From Mugil cephalus (lineage: Eukaryota > Chordata > Actinopteri > Mugiliformes > Mugilidae): a DNA stretch of 64,000 bases. The notes under the pieces are model-generated. The model saw only the letters and a program-made list of their open reading frames with translations, ran no database searches and had not been told where the DNA came from. Location: NCBI RefSeq assembly GCF_022458985.1, contig NC_061773.1, forward strand, positions 22,664,001 to 22,728,000. The letters run 5' to 3'. A program made the translations under genes and the position numbers. Shown piece by piece: positions 45,001 through 53,820 of the stretch. Position 1 is the first letter of the stretch, and each line of letters starts with the position of its first letter.

Positions 45001-47980
45001 AAGAAAGACACAATGTCAAAAACCTCTAAGTGCTAAATATACGAAAATATAGCTTCAAATAGTAAAAGGAGCTTAGAGGGGAAACAAGATCCCCAGATAC
45101 ACAGAAAAAAACCTGGAATGGAAAGACATCAGGCAGGGGGCCATCATGAGCCTCAGACACAAAATCCTGCAATTTGATGTATGTATATAGAAGAGAAACA
45201 TCCTGAGTTACAGATTTATTCTCTTTTATTCACACTGGTGAGTCTATGTTCAGACTGTAGGCAAATACGTTCCTCAAATAACACGTTTAGGACCGCGTCC
45301 AGACATTACAAAACCTATCTACGTGGGTCACTGTGGTGAGGACGTAGGCGGCTTTAACTATGTAGTATCACATGGGACGCAGCTTTAAATTGTCTTGTTT
45401 TGGTCGGTAACTTCCAGCTTTGCCTGCGCACAATTTATTTTGGCGCCTGTTCACAGACAGTTTGTCTCCATGTTGTTTTGCATGTGGCGCTCGGGGCTAT
45501 TAGCGGCACGGACTCCGCTGTGCACTTCCGTCACCTCGGCTTCGGCCTCATGTAGCGAGCGACACAGAAGGGCGCTCTGAATTCCACTTCATGTAATTCG
45601 ACTGGAATCGGATTTCAAGAGCGATTTGGATCTGTGATTTTTAAAACCACTGTAGATATGCCAAAGAAATGGTGTATAGTTTAAAATCAGGATTTCATCC
45701 TTTCTCTCTGAGCATTTCATTACACTCTTGTTGTGATTTTGTTCACCCAACTTCAGAGACTATACCCACCAGCCTCGACAGCCTGCCTTATTTATCATCT
45801 TCCCTTCTCTCCCTCCTCTCTCCTTTCCCAGGGGACCCTCTGGAACAGCTGGTGAGACACTTCCTCATCGAGACCGGGCCACGGGGAGTGAAGATCAAGG
45901 GCTGTCAGAATGAATCCTACTTCGGTCAGTCATGTGGCAGACATGACTGTGGCTGAAAGTTTCACGTTTACCGTACAGTTATGCATGACGTTCGGAAACG
46001 TGTCATTTGCGCCGATAAACCTAGAGAAAATGTTGTTTATCTACTCCCTCCTGAGGTGATCCTTTTAACCACCTCTGATCTGCTTCATCCGTTTGTCCGT
46101 CAGGAAGTCTATCGGCTCTGGTGTACCAGCATTCGATTACTCCCATCTCGCTGCCATGTGCCCTTCGGATCCCAGAAAAAGGTGAGAGAATGAATTTAAG
46201 CATTTTACAAGTAAGCAGTATTAGTTATGAGAGAACAAATGCTCTTAGTCAGTACTAATAAGATAAGTAAATAGATAAAAATCAAATATATTGTTCCTGA
46301 TGCACTCTCCTCTCTGTACACTGATGTAAGATGGCGAGTATAGTTAAGAAGACACAAAACTGCTCACAACAAGGTCTACGGGTTCTTTTGAGTTGCAAAT
46401 TTCAGGAAAAGCGATATGAAAAAGAATCAGAAAAGACTTTATTGCCAAGTATATTTGTACATACAAGGAATTTGCCTTGGTGTCTAGGTTTGCTGTTCTT
46501 TTTTTGTGTATACGGGATGCTGTCTCTCTGTGGCCAGTGTCACTAATTTAATGTATTAAATGTCCTGTAATGTGGTTAAATTTACTCACGTACTGAGACG
46601 AGCGGAAGCTACAAAGTGCTATTTTAAAAATAAAATAGAATGTACTTGATGTACTTGAATATATATATATACTTGGTTACTTGGCAACCCCTGTTTATTT
46701 TGATGATATTTCTGTAACTGTAACTGTTTGCGGTGTTTCAGATCTGGTCGGCGAGCTTCAGGAGATGCAGAGCGCAACAAACACCAGCACAGCGGCTGAC
46801 CTCCTCAAACAAGGAGCAGGTAGCTGGAGGCTCCGTCCTCTGTCACATGATCCGTCACATGAAGTCATGCAGTTGCAGTTCTCACGTGTGACCAGCTGAG
46901 ACTGCTCAAGCTTCACATTTTTTTTTTTTTTTTTTTTTGTTTCAGTGTTGGCCTCTGAGAACACAGGTTAATATTAAAATGTTCATCTATCTCTCCAATG
47001 AACCAGCTTGCAACGTCCTCTACCTGAATTCTGTGGAGACCGAGTCGTTAACGGGGCCGGAGGCGGTTTCCAAGGCAACCAAGTGCACTTTGGCTCTGAG
47101 CCCACGTCCCGTGGCTACAGTGGTCCACTTCAAAGTGTCTTCTCAGGGCATCACGCTCACCGACAGCAAAAGACGGTAAACTTCTCGGACACCGCAGTTT
47201 TCTTATGAGGAAGCGCATCGCATTTTAATTTAGAGGCGGCCTTCCTTGGAGCACGCTAAAGCAAAAAAAAGAGTAATAATAATCTTTTTGTTCACACAGG
47301 ATATTTTTTAGGAGACACTACCCAATCAACAGTGTCACTTTCAGCAGTCTTGACCCCCAAGATCAGAGGTGGGTCGCTGAGGCATAAAAAATAACACTTG
47401 CTCGTACACGTTAAAGCTGATTATCTTGAGTGAAGGTGGTGATAAATGTGTGCTGGCTGCTGCTCTTCAATATCGGCTTATATTTTTTACAATATAAGTT
47501 CCCGTTTGTGATTTGTTTGTGGGCTCCTTCACTCTAAGAACAGAAGGTACAGTAGATTGATGCGGTCTTATCGTGCTTGTTATTCACGCACTTCTTCGTT
47601 TTGTCTCTGTGTCTCTGTGTGTGTGCCCGTGCTTCAGGTGGACTAATTCTGATAGCACGCCAAGCAAGTAAGTGCTTGTGTCACCCGTGTGGTTTTCTTT
47701 GCGAGTGCTGTTACCGACCGGGTACAGCGATGCATGGCACTCGATTACCGTCAGATTAAATGTGGTTTCTGTCACGAGTTTAACCCAGTTTGATCGCCGT
47801 TCTTTTGACCCGCCTCGTCTTTCTTTCTGGTGCAGGATGTTCGGCTTCGTGGCGAGACGAACAGGCACTGCAACCGAGAATGTGTGTCACCTGTTCGCGG
47901 AGGTGGATCCCGAGCAGCCAGCTGTGGCAATTGTCAACTTTATCAACAAAGTCATGCTGGGGCCCCAGCAACGCAGATGA
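20968..47980 (+). CDS. tns2: Tensin-2 (C1-PTP-C2-SH2-PTB adhesion adaptor)
   Basis: Twenty-seven coding exons: 20968-21081, 28056-28161, 28301-28338, 36937-36969, 37056-37105, 37215-37398, 37900-37950, 38081-38203, 38318-38382, 39257-39340, 39469-39581, 39755-39815, 40078-40153, 40597-40726, 41408-41473, 41582-41698, 41779-43158, 43273-43423, 43510-44354, 44473-44604, 45832-45924, 46104-46181, 46742-46819, 47007-47175, 47300-47368, 47638-47667 and 47836-47980. They total 4581 nt (1526 aa; human TNS2 1409) with all phases agreeing. Tensin-2 sits at focal and fibrillar adhesions, joining integrin tails (PTB), phosphotyrosine partners (SH2) and actin. Domains: C1 at about 45-91, PTEN-like PTP at about 114-283, C2 at about 284-425, Ser/Pro linker to about 1252, SH2 at about 1253-1363, PTB at about 1390-1526. 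The C1 domain separates it from tensin-3 and supports the tns2 call. The first exon is the least certain; other promoters are likely. The ATG at 20968 has A at -3 and G at +4. Confidence 0.94.
23558..23571 (+). promoter_or_regulatory. CTCF-like motif, full consensus match
   Basis: CCAGCAGGTGGCAG matches the CTCF core CCASYAGRKGGCRS at all 14 positions. It lies in tns2 intron 1, in the same orientation as the weaker site at 3636-3649. Confidence 0.45.
27254..27271 (+). promoter_or_regulatory. Pair of CRE-like TGACGTA sites
   Basis: TGACGTA occurs at 27254-27260 and again at 27265-27271, 11 bp apart (about one helical turn). Such pairs can bind CREB/ATF factors. Occupancy is unknown, and the surrounding block may be a repeat. 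Confidence 0.3.
31988..32016 (+). repeat. GCT trinucleotide repeat
   Basis: About (GCT)9.7 in tns2 intron 3, non-coding. Confidence 0.9.
33085..33370. repeat. Probable interspersed repeat (class unknown)
   Basis: The stretch from GTCACCCATAGGATTCCTAA through CAAAGTGGGCGGCACCGG and CGCCATCTTGGCCAG resembles a repeat met in many teleost introns. Only one copy is in this window, so the call rests on recall and is weak. Confidence 0.25.
34965..35639. mobile_element. Non-autonomous DNA transposon with TGCGTTCCATTT inverted ends
   Basis: The left end reads TGCGTTCCATTTAGCTCGGA, and the right end is TTTGCACTCAGAA...CGG plus AAATGGAACGCA in inverse order. This gives a 12-bp perfect terminal inverted repeat followed by a diverged extension (CTCGG, CGGAATT). 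The 675-bp element is non-coding. The family is unresolved and no clean target duplication is seen. Confidence 0.6.
37215..39340 (+). other. tns2 PTEN-like phosphatase domain exons
   Basis: Exons 6-10 encode residues about 114-283. Conserved blocks include [37 protein letters not shown] and [19 protein letters not shown]. The P-loop reads HCKGHKGKTG: the catalytic Cys232 is kept, but the CX5R arginine is Lys238. Human TNS2 also has Lys there (CKGNKGK), so the change belongs to the family. Confidence 0.9.
37425..37720. mobile_element. Short DNA-transposon remnant in tns2 intron 6
   Basis: The left end CACTGATCGGGCATAACATT and the right end (inverse complement TATACCGATAAGCCACAATA) are imperfect inverted repeats. 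Internal strings such as CTAATACTGTGCAGGTC and AACACCTGTGCTATTTCCCA match, from memory, a fish-wide repeat with ends of the type GATCGGNCATAACATTA. It accounts for part of a long antisense open frame here. Confidence 0.55.
39469..41698 (+). other. tns2 C2 domain exons
   Basis: Exons 11-16 encode residues about 284-470, starting at [20 protein letters not shown] and including [36 protein letters not shown] and VRWDSYENF. This corresponds to the C2 domain of PTEN/tensin proteins, which packs against the phosphatase fold and contacts membrane. Confidence 0.88.
40049..40077 (+). repeat. TG repeat forming a tns2 splice acceptor
   Basis: (TG)12 or so runs from 40049 to about 40072 and leads straight into TTTAG, the acceptor of exon 13 (40078-40153). 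The usual polypyrimidine tract is replaced by the repeat. Confidence 0.85.
41779..44354 (+). other. tns2 Ser/Pro-rich linker exons
   Basis: Exons 17-19 (1380, 151 and 845 nt) encode residues about 471-1262. The composition is rich in Ser, Pro, His and charged residues and is predicted disordered. The only strong family matches are at its ends: [14 protein letters not shown] at the left, and [16 protein letters not shown] and [15 protein letters not shown] at the right. Variation here accounts for the extra length over human TNS2. Confidence 0.85.
44473..46181 (+). other. tns2 SH2 domain exons
   Basis: Together with the end of exon 19 ([10 protein letters not shown]), exons 20-22 encode the SH2 domain (about 1253-1363). 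The phosphotyrosine-binding motif reads FLIRDS with the beta-B arginine at about 1278. It is followed by [29 protein letters not shown], and [20 protein letters not shown]. Confidence 0.9.
46435..46490. repeat. L2-like 3' fragment in tns2 intron 22
   Basis: The string ACTTTATTGCCAAGTATATT followed by GTACATACAAGGAATTTGCC resembles the 3' end of fish L2-type elements. It is short and identified from recall. Confidence 0.35.
47007..47980 (+). other. tns2 PTB domain exons
   Basis: Exons 24-27 encode the C-terminal PTB domain (about 1390-1526). Conserved strings are [55 protein letters not shown] and [16 protein letters not shown]. The protein ends [11 protein letters not shown]. In tensins this domain binds NPxY motifs of integrin beta tails. 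Confidence 0.92.
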
Positions 47981-48062
47981 AGAAACAGTGGAGCCTTAAA
48001 AAACTCTGGGTTGTTAAGGAGCTGTGGGGGTAGATATTCATACGACGCATTACACATTTTAT

Positions 48063-48068
48063 AATAAA
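48063..48068 (+). promoter_or_regulatory. tns2 proximal polyadenylation signal
   Basis: Canonical AATAAA 83 bp downstream of the tns2 stop codon. Confidence 0.5.
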
Positions 48069-48222
48069 GGCTGCACAGTGGTGCTGGGCTGCATGGAAAA
48101 AAAATTGTCCAGGCCAAAGAGTGACCTAATTTTGGTGGCCTTGGCAAGAATGCGACTGATGTGAGAGTTTCATCTGTTTTGTTCTCTTTGCTGTTGATGA
48201 GGTCAGCCATTTTTTTCACACA

Positions 48223-48225
<3 letters not shown>

Positions 48226-48286
<61 letters not shown>
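48226..48286. repeat. TA microsatellite
   Basis: An uninterrupted (TA)30 or so run, self-complementary and cruciform-prone. Confidence 0.95.
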
Positions 48287-48288
<2 letters not shown>

Positions 48289-49344
48289 CACAAAGTGCAT
48301 GAGCAAAGATCTCTTTACCACGCTGTCATTTTCATTTTCATTCTTCAAAGCCAAAGGAAGGAAGGAAGGAGCAGGAATGCCTTAACAGGAATGCGCTAGA
48401 AAGTAAACGTCATGTTTTAAGGAGGCATTTAAGGTGGCGTATATCACCATTACGTTCCTTATGCAATGTAAGAAAAAGGGCAAAGCAAGTGAGTTAATGA
48501 AAGTATTTTGATTATTATAAGGTGAAAGGTTTTTTTTGGTTACATTTGAAGGCACCGGTTATATACAGTACAGAGTGTTAAAAATACTCATACAAATGTA
48601 TTTTGTTCAAGTCATAGTGTAGGAAGATGACTGTGTGTACCATTTAAAAAAACAGATTCATTCACAAAACAATTGTATGGGAAAACCTATAAGAAACATA
48701 ATTTCAGTGACAACTTTTTAACAGCTACTGAAGATTGAAAAAAAAAGCCTTAGTTTCATAAGATGTAAGGGGAAATCTACGATGTCAGTCTGCAGTGTTT
48801 TGGCGGTGATATTACAAAAAGGGCATGCATAGAAAAGTCTATCCATATCGCATTGTTCCTGTTTTAGATTTCAACCAGTGTTCATGGAAACGCGAGTGAA
48901 ATGTTTCGGAGAGAAGGTTCACTTTAAGCCAAAGACTTGTTGTGTAAAGATATTTTGAAGTTGTTGTTTTTTTTTTTTATTATTATTATTGTTTTATATA
49001 TCTATATCTTTCTGTTTAGCATTATTGGTGTGTTTTATATAAACTGTCAGTATTTAGACAACTTAAGCACAATTATTATTTTTCATATAGGATTTTTATG
49101 TGAAAGAAGTAATATATTTTAGGCCTCTGAGGTGGAATTATGTCATATTTGACAAAAGAATTAAACCATGAAATTCACAGCAAATGCAAGTGTATGCCTC
49201 TTCATTGAAATATTTATATATAAATATATATAGGCACAGAGATACGGTAAAATTTGACCTTCAAATGTTCTATTTGTAGGACTTCCCATATGTGTGGTGG
49301 CTCGCCACCAAAAGTATGTCAAAAATTCGTTTATTCCGGAGGTT

Positions 49345-49348
49345 AAAA
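49345..49348 (-). terminator. Pol III T4 terminator of tRNA-Gln
   Basis: TTTT on the - strand, 5 nt beyond the tRNA 3' end, is the minimal Pol III stop signal. Confidence 0.75.
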
Positions 49349-49353
49349 GGACG

Positions 49354-49425
49354 AGGTCCCACCGAGATTTGAACTCGGATCGCTGGATTCAAAGTCCAGA
49401 GTGCTAACCATTACACCATGGGACC
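49354..49425 (-). tRNA. tRNA-Gln (anticodon TTG)
   Basis: On the - strand a 72-nt cloverleaf starts GGTCCCATGG and ends GGTGGGACC plus discriminator T. The acceptor stem pairs GGTCCCA with TGGGACC. The anticodon arm is CTGGA-CTTTGAA-TCCAG, with TTG at 49390-49392 reading CAA glutamine codons. Box A (TGGTGTAATGG) and box B (GTTCAAATC) internal promoter elements are present. A TTTT Pol III terminator follows 5 nt downstream (49345-49348 on the + strand as AAAA). There is no intron. It appears identical to the vertebrate tRNA-Gln-TTG I know. It is convergent with tns2. Confidence 0.95.
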
Positions 49426-50017
49426 AACTACGCCTAATGGAAGGCAATATACGTACTTAGTTACTATACAGACATATATGTATATGGGTCATTTGGACTT
49501 CTTGTGTTGTTTGTGCTCGGGGACGTTAGCCTACATCTCCGGTTATATCATAGCAAACCACCCGCTGCTGAGTTACGCGATTACACCGTGTTTCGGCTTT
49601 GCTGGTTATCTAACTAAAGCTAACCCGGCTAACAATGATAGCTAGGCAAACGCGCTGTGTTAAAGCCGGAGTGTGAAATCGGAAGCAGCTAGCTCGTCAA
49701 TAGCATAGGAATCAACGTAAAGGTGCAAATCGTTCATAGTTTATCCGAACCGAGAGCGATCGATATACAACCAATATAAAACTGGGGAGTCACGTCGTGT
49801 TACTTTCACTTGTGTAGTCTGTCTCTAGCTAGCTATCAGCTTCTGATCCGATTCGGCGTCGCAAAATAAAAGCTTTATTTTCAAAATAAAATTCGAATTT
49901 GATATTTGAGTTTGAAACGTTCCAGTTCATAAATTTAGCTTTAACGTGCTTGTGTTTTTATTAATTAGCATAAAGGTATACTACGTTGACGCCACTATTG
50001 AGCAAGTATATAGATCA

Positions 50018-50406
50018 CAGGGGTCAAACATACAGCCCGTGGGCAAGAAGCAGCCCACCGGAGGGTCTAATCTGGCCTGCGGCATGAATTCATTTGAAAA
50101 TATCCCCAGTTTGTCCACTGTTTTAAAAAGAGGAGTAAGACAATACCGAGACCCAGAACTAAACCGCAAATAACAATGTGCCCAAATTGCCCTTATTATT
50201 ATTATTATTTTTTTTTTGAAAGATAGTTTATTAAATGTAAACATTCTCCTAATTTACTTGTTCTTCTTTGCACCAAAACAAATGGAGAAAATCTGAAAGT
50301 GTTGTTACTTAATAGGTTATTATGCTATTGTCGTTCTAGTGTGTAACACTTGAGATTAAATTGGGCTGTATGTTGGACCCAAACTAAAATGAGCTTCACA
50401 ACCCTG
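50018..50406. mobile_element. hAT-like element, second copy of the 4408-5041 family
   Basis: The left end CAGGGGTCAAACATACAG and the right end CACAACCCTG are inverted termini. The right half (TAGTTTATTAAATGTAAACA through ACTTGTTCTTCTTTGCACCA) is nearly the same as 4864-4915. The copy is about 245 bp shorter than the first, consistent with an internal deletion. Confidence 0.6.
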
Positions 50407-50431
50407 TCATAGATATTTCATATAGAAGCTA

Positions 50432-50490
<59 letters not shown>
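50432..50490 (+). repeat. GATA microsatellite
   Basis: About 14-15 uninterrupted copies of the tetranucleotide TAGA/GATA. Confidence 0.95.
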
Positions 50491-51477
50491 TGTATTCCTC
50501 CAGTAGAGGGAACTAGAGGAACTTTAATAAACTGCTCTAGTGTCCTTTAAGCAGTCAGGTCTCTGGATTGCAGTTCCTGGTAAGACCCTCTGCAGAGAAA
50601 AACAGAAAAGAAAAAAGAAGAGTGAGGTTTTGTTTGTGAATAAAAGATCACAATCAGCTGCGCTGCAGCTTCACAAATGTGTCATGTGGCAACTGAAATA
50701 CCTAAGCCATGTTATTTCTGTACTTTACAAAGTCTAAGAGCTGTAAGTGTCCAGGAACAGCTTCTATCCCCTCTTGGCTGTCTACTGGAGAATGGTAAAA
50801 AGAAAAATAACCTTTGGTCGTTTGAGTAAATATTTGCAGAAGACACAGGAATCCCTGCAATGTAAAAGATTTGCAGCAATGCAAAACTGACAAGAAAGAC
50901 ATATCTGTTTGAGTAGCCTAAATTTCATAACCTGCCTGCATGACTCGTCTCCTAGACTGAGACAAGCCGCACATTAGAACAACTACAGTATGTGCATTAT
51001 GCGTTACGTTAGAAATGGTACAGATCGGCGTGACAGAAGCAAGGAAGGCAGGATATTAATTCAACGGTCTGATGGCAAGGAGGACGGTGCCGTCCTGAAC
51101 TTGTTCTGGAAATGAAATTCTGGTAATGTTTTCCAGAGTTGAGTTTAGTCTTGCATGATTTCACGGGTCTCCTTCGAGCGTCTCCCATGGTAAATGTCCT
51201 GGAGGGGTGGTCGTTTATTGCCTGTGAGAAACTGCGCTGTTTACATCACCTGCTGTATAGCTTTACAGTCCAGCAGGGCGGTGCAGCTTGGACACCACAC
51301 AGTGATGCAGCTGCCGCAGTTACTCTCAGTCCAGCACATGTAAAAGGTATTTGGAGCCATGTTGAAATTCCACGTTTTCATCACCCAGTAATACTGATCC
51401 AGACGAATTTAGAACTGCTGACTCTCTCTGCTTTATTGATCAGAGCGTTTCGTCCTCTTCCTTGTGCCTTCCTGCAG

Positions 51478-51524
51478 CCCACCGCCAAACTGTCCATGTT
51501 TATAAACACGCATGAAACCACAGA
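51478..51524 (+). other. Candidate exon of an unrecognised gene
   Basis: A strong acceptor (pyrimidine-rich, CTTCCTGCAG) and a strong donor (ACAGA before GTAAGT) frame 47 bp. It may be a non-coding leader exon of the gene whose coding exons appear at 52.2-55.5 kb. Splice-site quality is the only evidence. Confidence 0.22.
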
Positions 51525-52254
51525 GTAAGTAAAAAAAAAAAAATTGCATATCTCTGTTGTAGGTTTAAATGCTGACAAAACGAGCATTTGTTAAAAAAAT
51601 ATATATTTTGTGTTTGTAATGTAAGTTTCTGAATATTGATTATCGTATGACTCCTTACTTTGCATTTGTCTATAGTTTAGTAGTTTGCAAAACAGAAATC
51701 AGGCTTCAGCTGCAAGCCAGGGCCGATCAGACTGCCCATCCTCTTCCGTGAAAAAATCTGTGTAACGATGGCTTTGCGGTCACTCTCGGACTGATAAAAA
51801 CGGGACTCCGCTGTGCCGCACGCTTGTGTGTGATCAGTGGGAAGTGCCACTGTTTCAGCACGCGGCGTTGAGTTTTTAGAGTGCCGAGAGTAAGAGCGGA
51901 GGAAGTGTCCATCTTCACCACCAGCGGCCTGCCTGTCAGCAAGCCCTGGATTCAGTTGCACATGGTATCACTCGGAGGAGGGTGAAACGAAATATAATGA
52001 CTGCTGTGTCATAGTCAAGGATTTTCTCACCTGCAGCGTGTTCCTCTTGTCTGAGAGGGACGGGGGGGCAGTTGTGGGGTTGGGGGCGAATGCAAAATGC
52101 ATTCTGTCTACATTGCCCGAGGGGAAGTGGGGGGTTTGGACCAGCCTCCTGAGGCATCTCGTGGTGACAGATGTGACATGGTAGCGGTGCCTCAGGCATA
52201 ATATTCAGAGTTACATAGGCATAACATGGATGCACTGCACTGAACCAGCTCAAA

Positions 52255-53780
52255 ATGGAGACTGAGAGGCAGATCTACGGTGAGATGCTCTCAGGTAAGT
52301 GATTTAGTGCACCTGAGGGCTCCGCTCTCATAAGCTGTGAGCAAGGTGAGTGCTCTCAGACTTAATGGCTCTTGGTGTAATTCTCAAGATGTTTGTAAAA
52401 AACCTGCTCAGTTTGTTATAGAGGCAGCAGACACATCTGAGTAGGAGCATTTTTCACATCTGTTGTACACTCTGCGCAGTTAGCGTTTTTTTTAAAAAAA
52501 TCTGAAATGTTTTACTTCATCTGTTTGTTCCACTTACAACCCTCAATTTACACATTCTAAAAATATGCAGACACACAACAGCTAGCATGTTCAGCTGACG
52601 TTTAAATGTCCTGTTTCGCAATTTTACCCTACAGGAATATCGCAAAGTCAAGTCCGGCTGTCCTTAACTTTTCCAGCACGAGCTCTGTTGGGATGCAAGT
52701 TATTTACGTCTCTGCACCAGTGCCACGAATGCTAATTCCCATAGTTTTAGTGGGTCAAGTGTTTCTGATTTATGATTTCCACTCTCCTGGTTTCCAAACA
52801 GCAAGCCAGCTCACTGTGGAGAAGAGGAGCATCTAAGGACACAAAATGGCCGGGCCAGGATACATGTCTGACATGGGTGTTGTGGAGCCAAATAAATCCA
52901 GGCTTGATCCAGCACTGGTGCCAGACTTGGAAACGCTCCAAGCCACAGGACAAGGATCAACTCTCCGTGAGTATGAACCTAACACCCACACGCTTTACTA
53001 CCAGCTACTGCGCATGAATCAAGAGTTAATAGGCTTGTGACACATGGGTCAGGATGTGCTTGTTCTGAGATGTAGATAGAATGCAAAGCTGGCATAAACA
53101 AGTCTAGTTGACAGTGAACTTTGCACATGTGTCCTTGGGGTTTATGGTTGGAGCCTAATTATTGAGTGGCCTGTACTCTTTAGCTGGACAGTACGTACAA
53201 AATGCACAACCAAACCAAATCTGTGTAAACAAGAATTTCGGTGGAATATTTGCTGTGAGAATTCTTGTTGTTTTGAAGCCTTGCAGGGAATTTCGCAGAG
53301 CAGAACAGCAGTGAGGATCATAGTGTACCTCTATCACTCTTCAATCAATACATGTCAAAAAAGTTGGGCTGGCGAGGCGGCAAAATACGTGATTTGATGA
53401 AGTGTTCAGCAAACGTGGTGCAGCATTAATAAATTATGTAAGAGATTAGGTAATAATTATAAAAACAAATTTCTACAACTCTTTGCAAGCTGCTCTGTCG
53501 TGGTAAAACAAAACCGAAATGATTGTATATTTCTTTAAAGGCGGATTGCGTTGCATCTTGAGAAATTCACAATAATTTGCAACGTTGAGGTCTGTATTCT
53601 CTCAGCGTCCTACACAAATCTGCCCTTGTTTTCAGGATTAGCTTGGAAGAGGATGTGTGGGACCGGATGGGGCCCTCCTCTCCCCTTCCCTCTCCCCTTC
53701 TTATCCGAGGCCTTTACAGTGTTTACATTATAGACACACCTCTGACCTTCGCCCAGACCCCTTCTGCTGGCCTTAATACC

Positions 53781-53820
<40 letters not shown>

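Larger units (their letters stand above)
47981..49353 (+). other. tns2 3' UTR and downstream spacer
   Basis: The first AATAAA is at 48063-48068, only 83 bp after the stop; an ATTAAA at 49160-49165 would give a 1.2-kb UTR. Between them lies a long TA repeat (48226-48286). Nothing else is supported. Confidence 0.55.
49426..51477. other. Region between tRNA-Gln and the next gene
   Basis: No gene is supported. It holds moderately CpG-bearing unique sequence (49440-49870), a hAT-like copy (50018-50406) and a GATA repeat (50432-50490). Confidence 0.5.

Noticed and set aside
50432-50490. Regular short repeat as a CRISPR-like array
   Set aside because: It is a pure tetranucleotide microsatellite with no spacers, in a eukaryotic genome.
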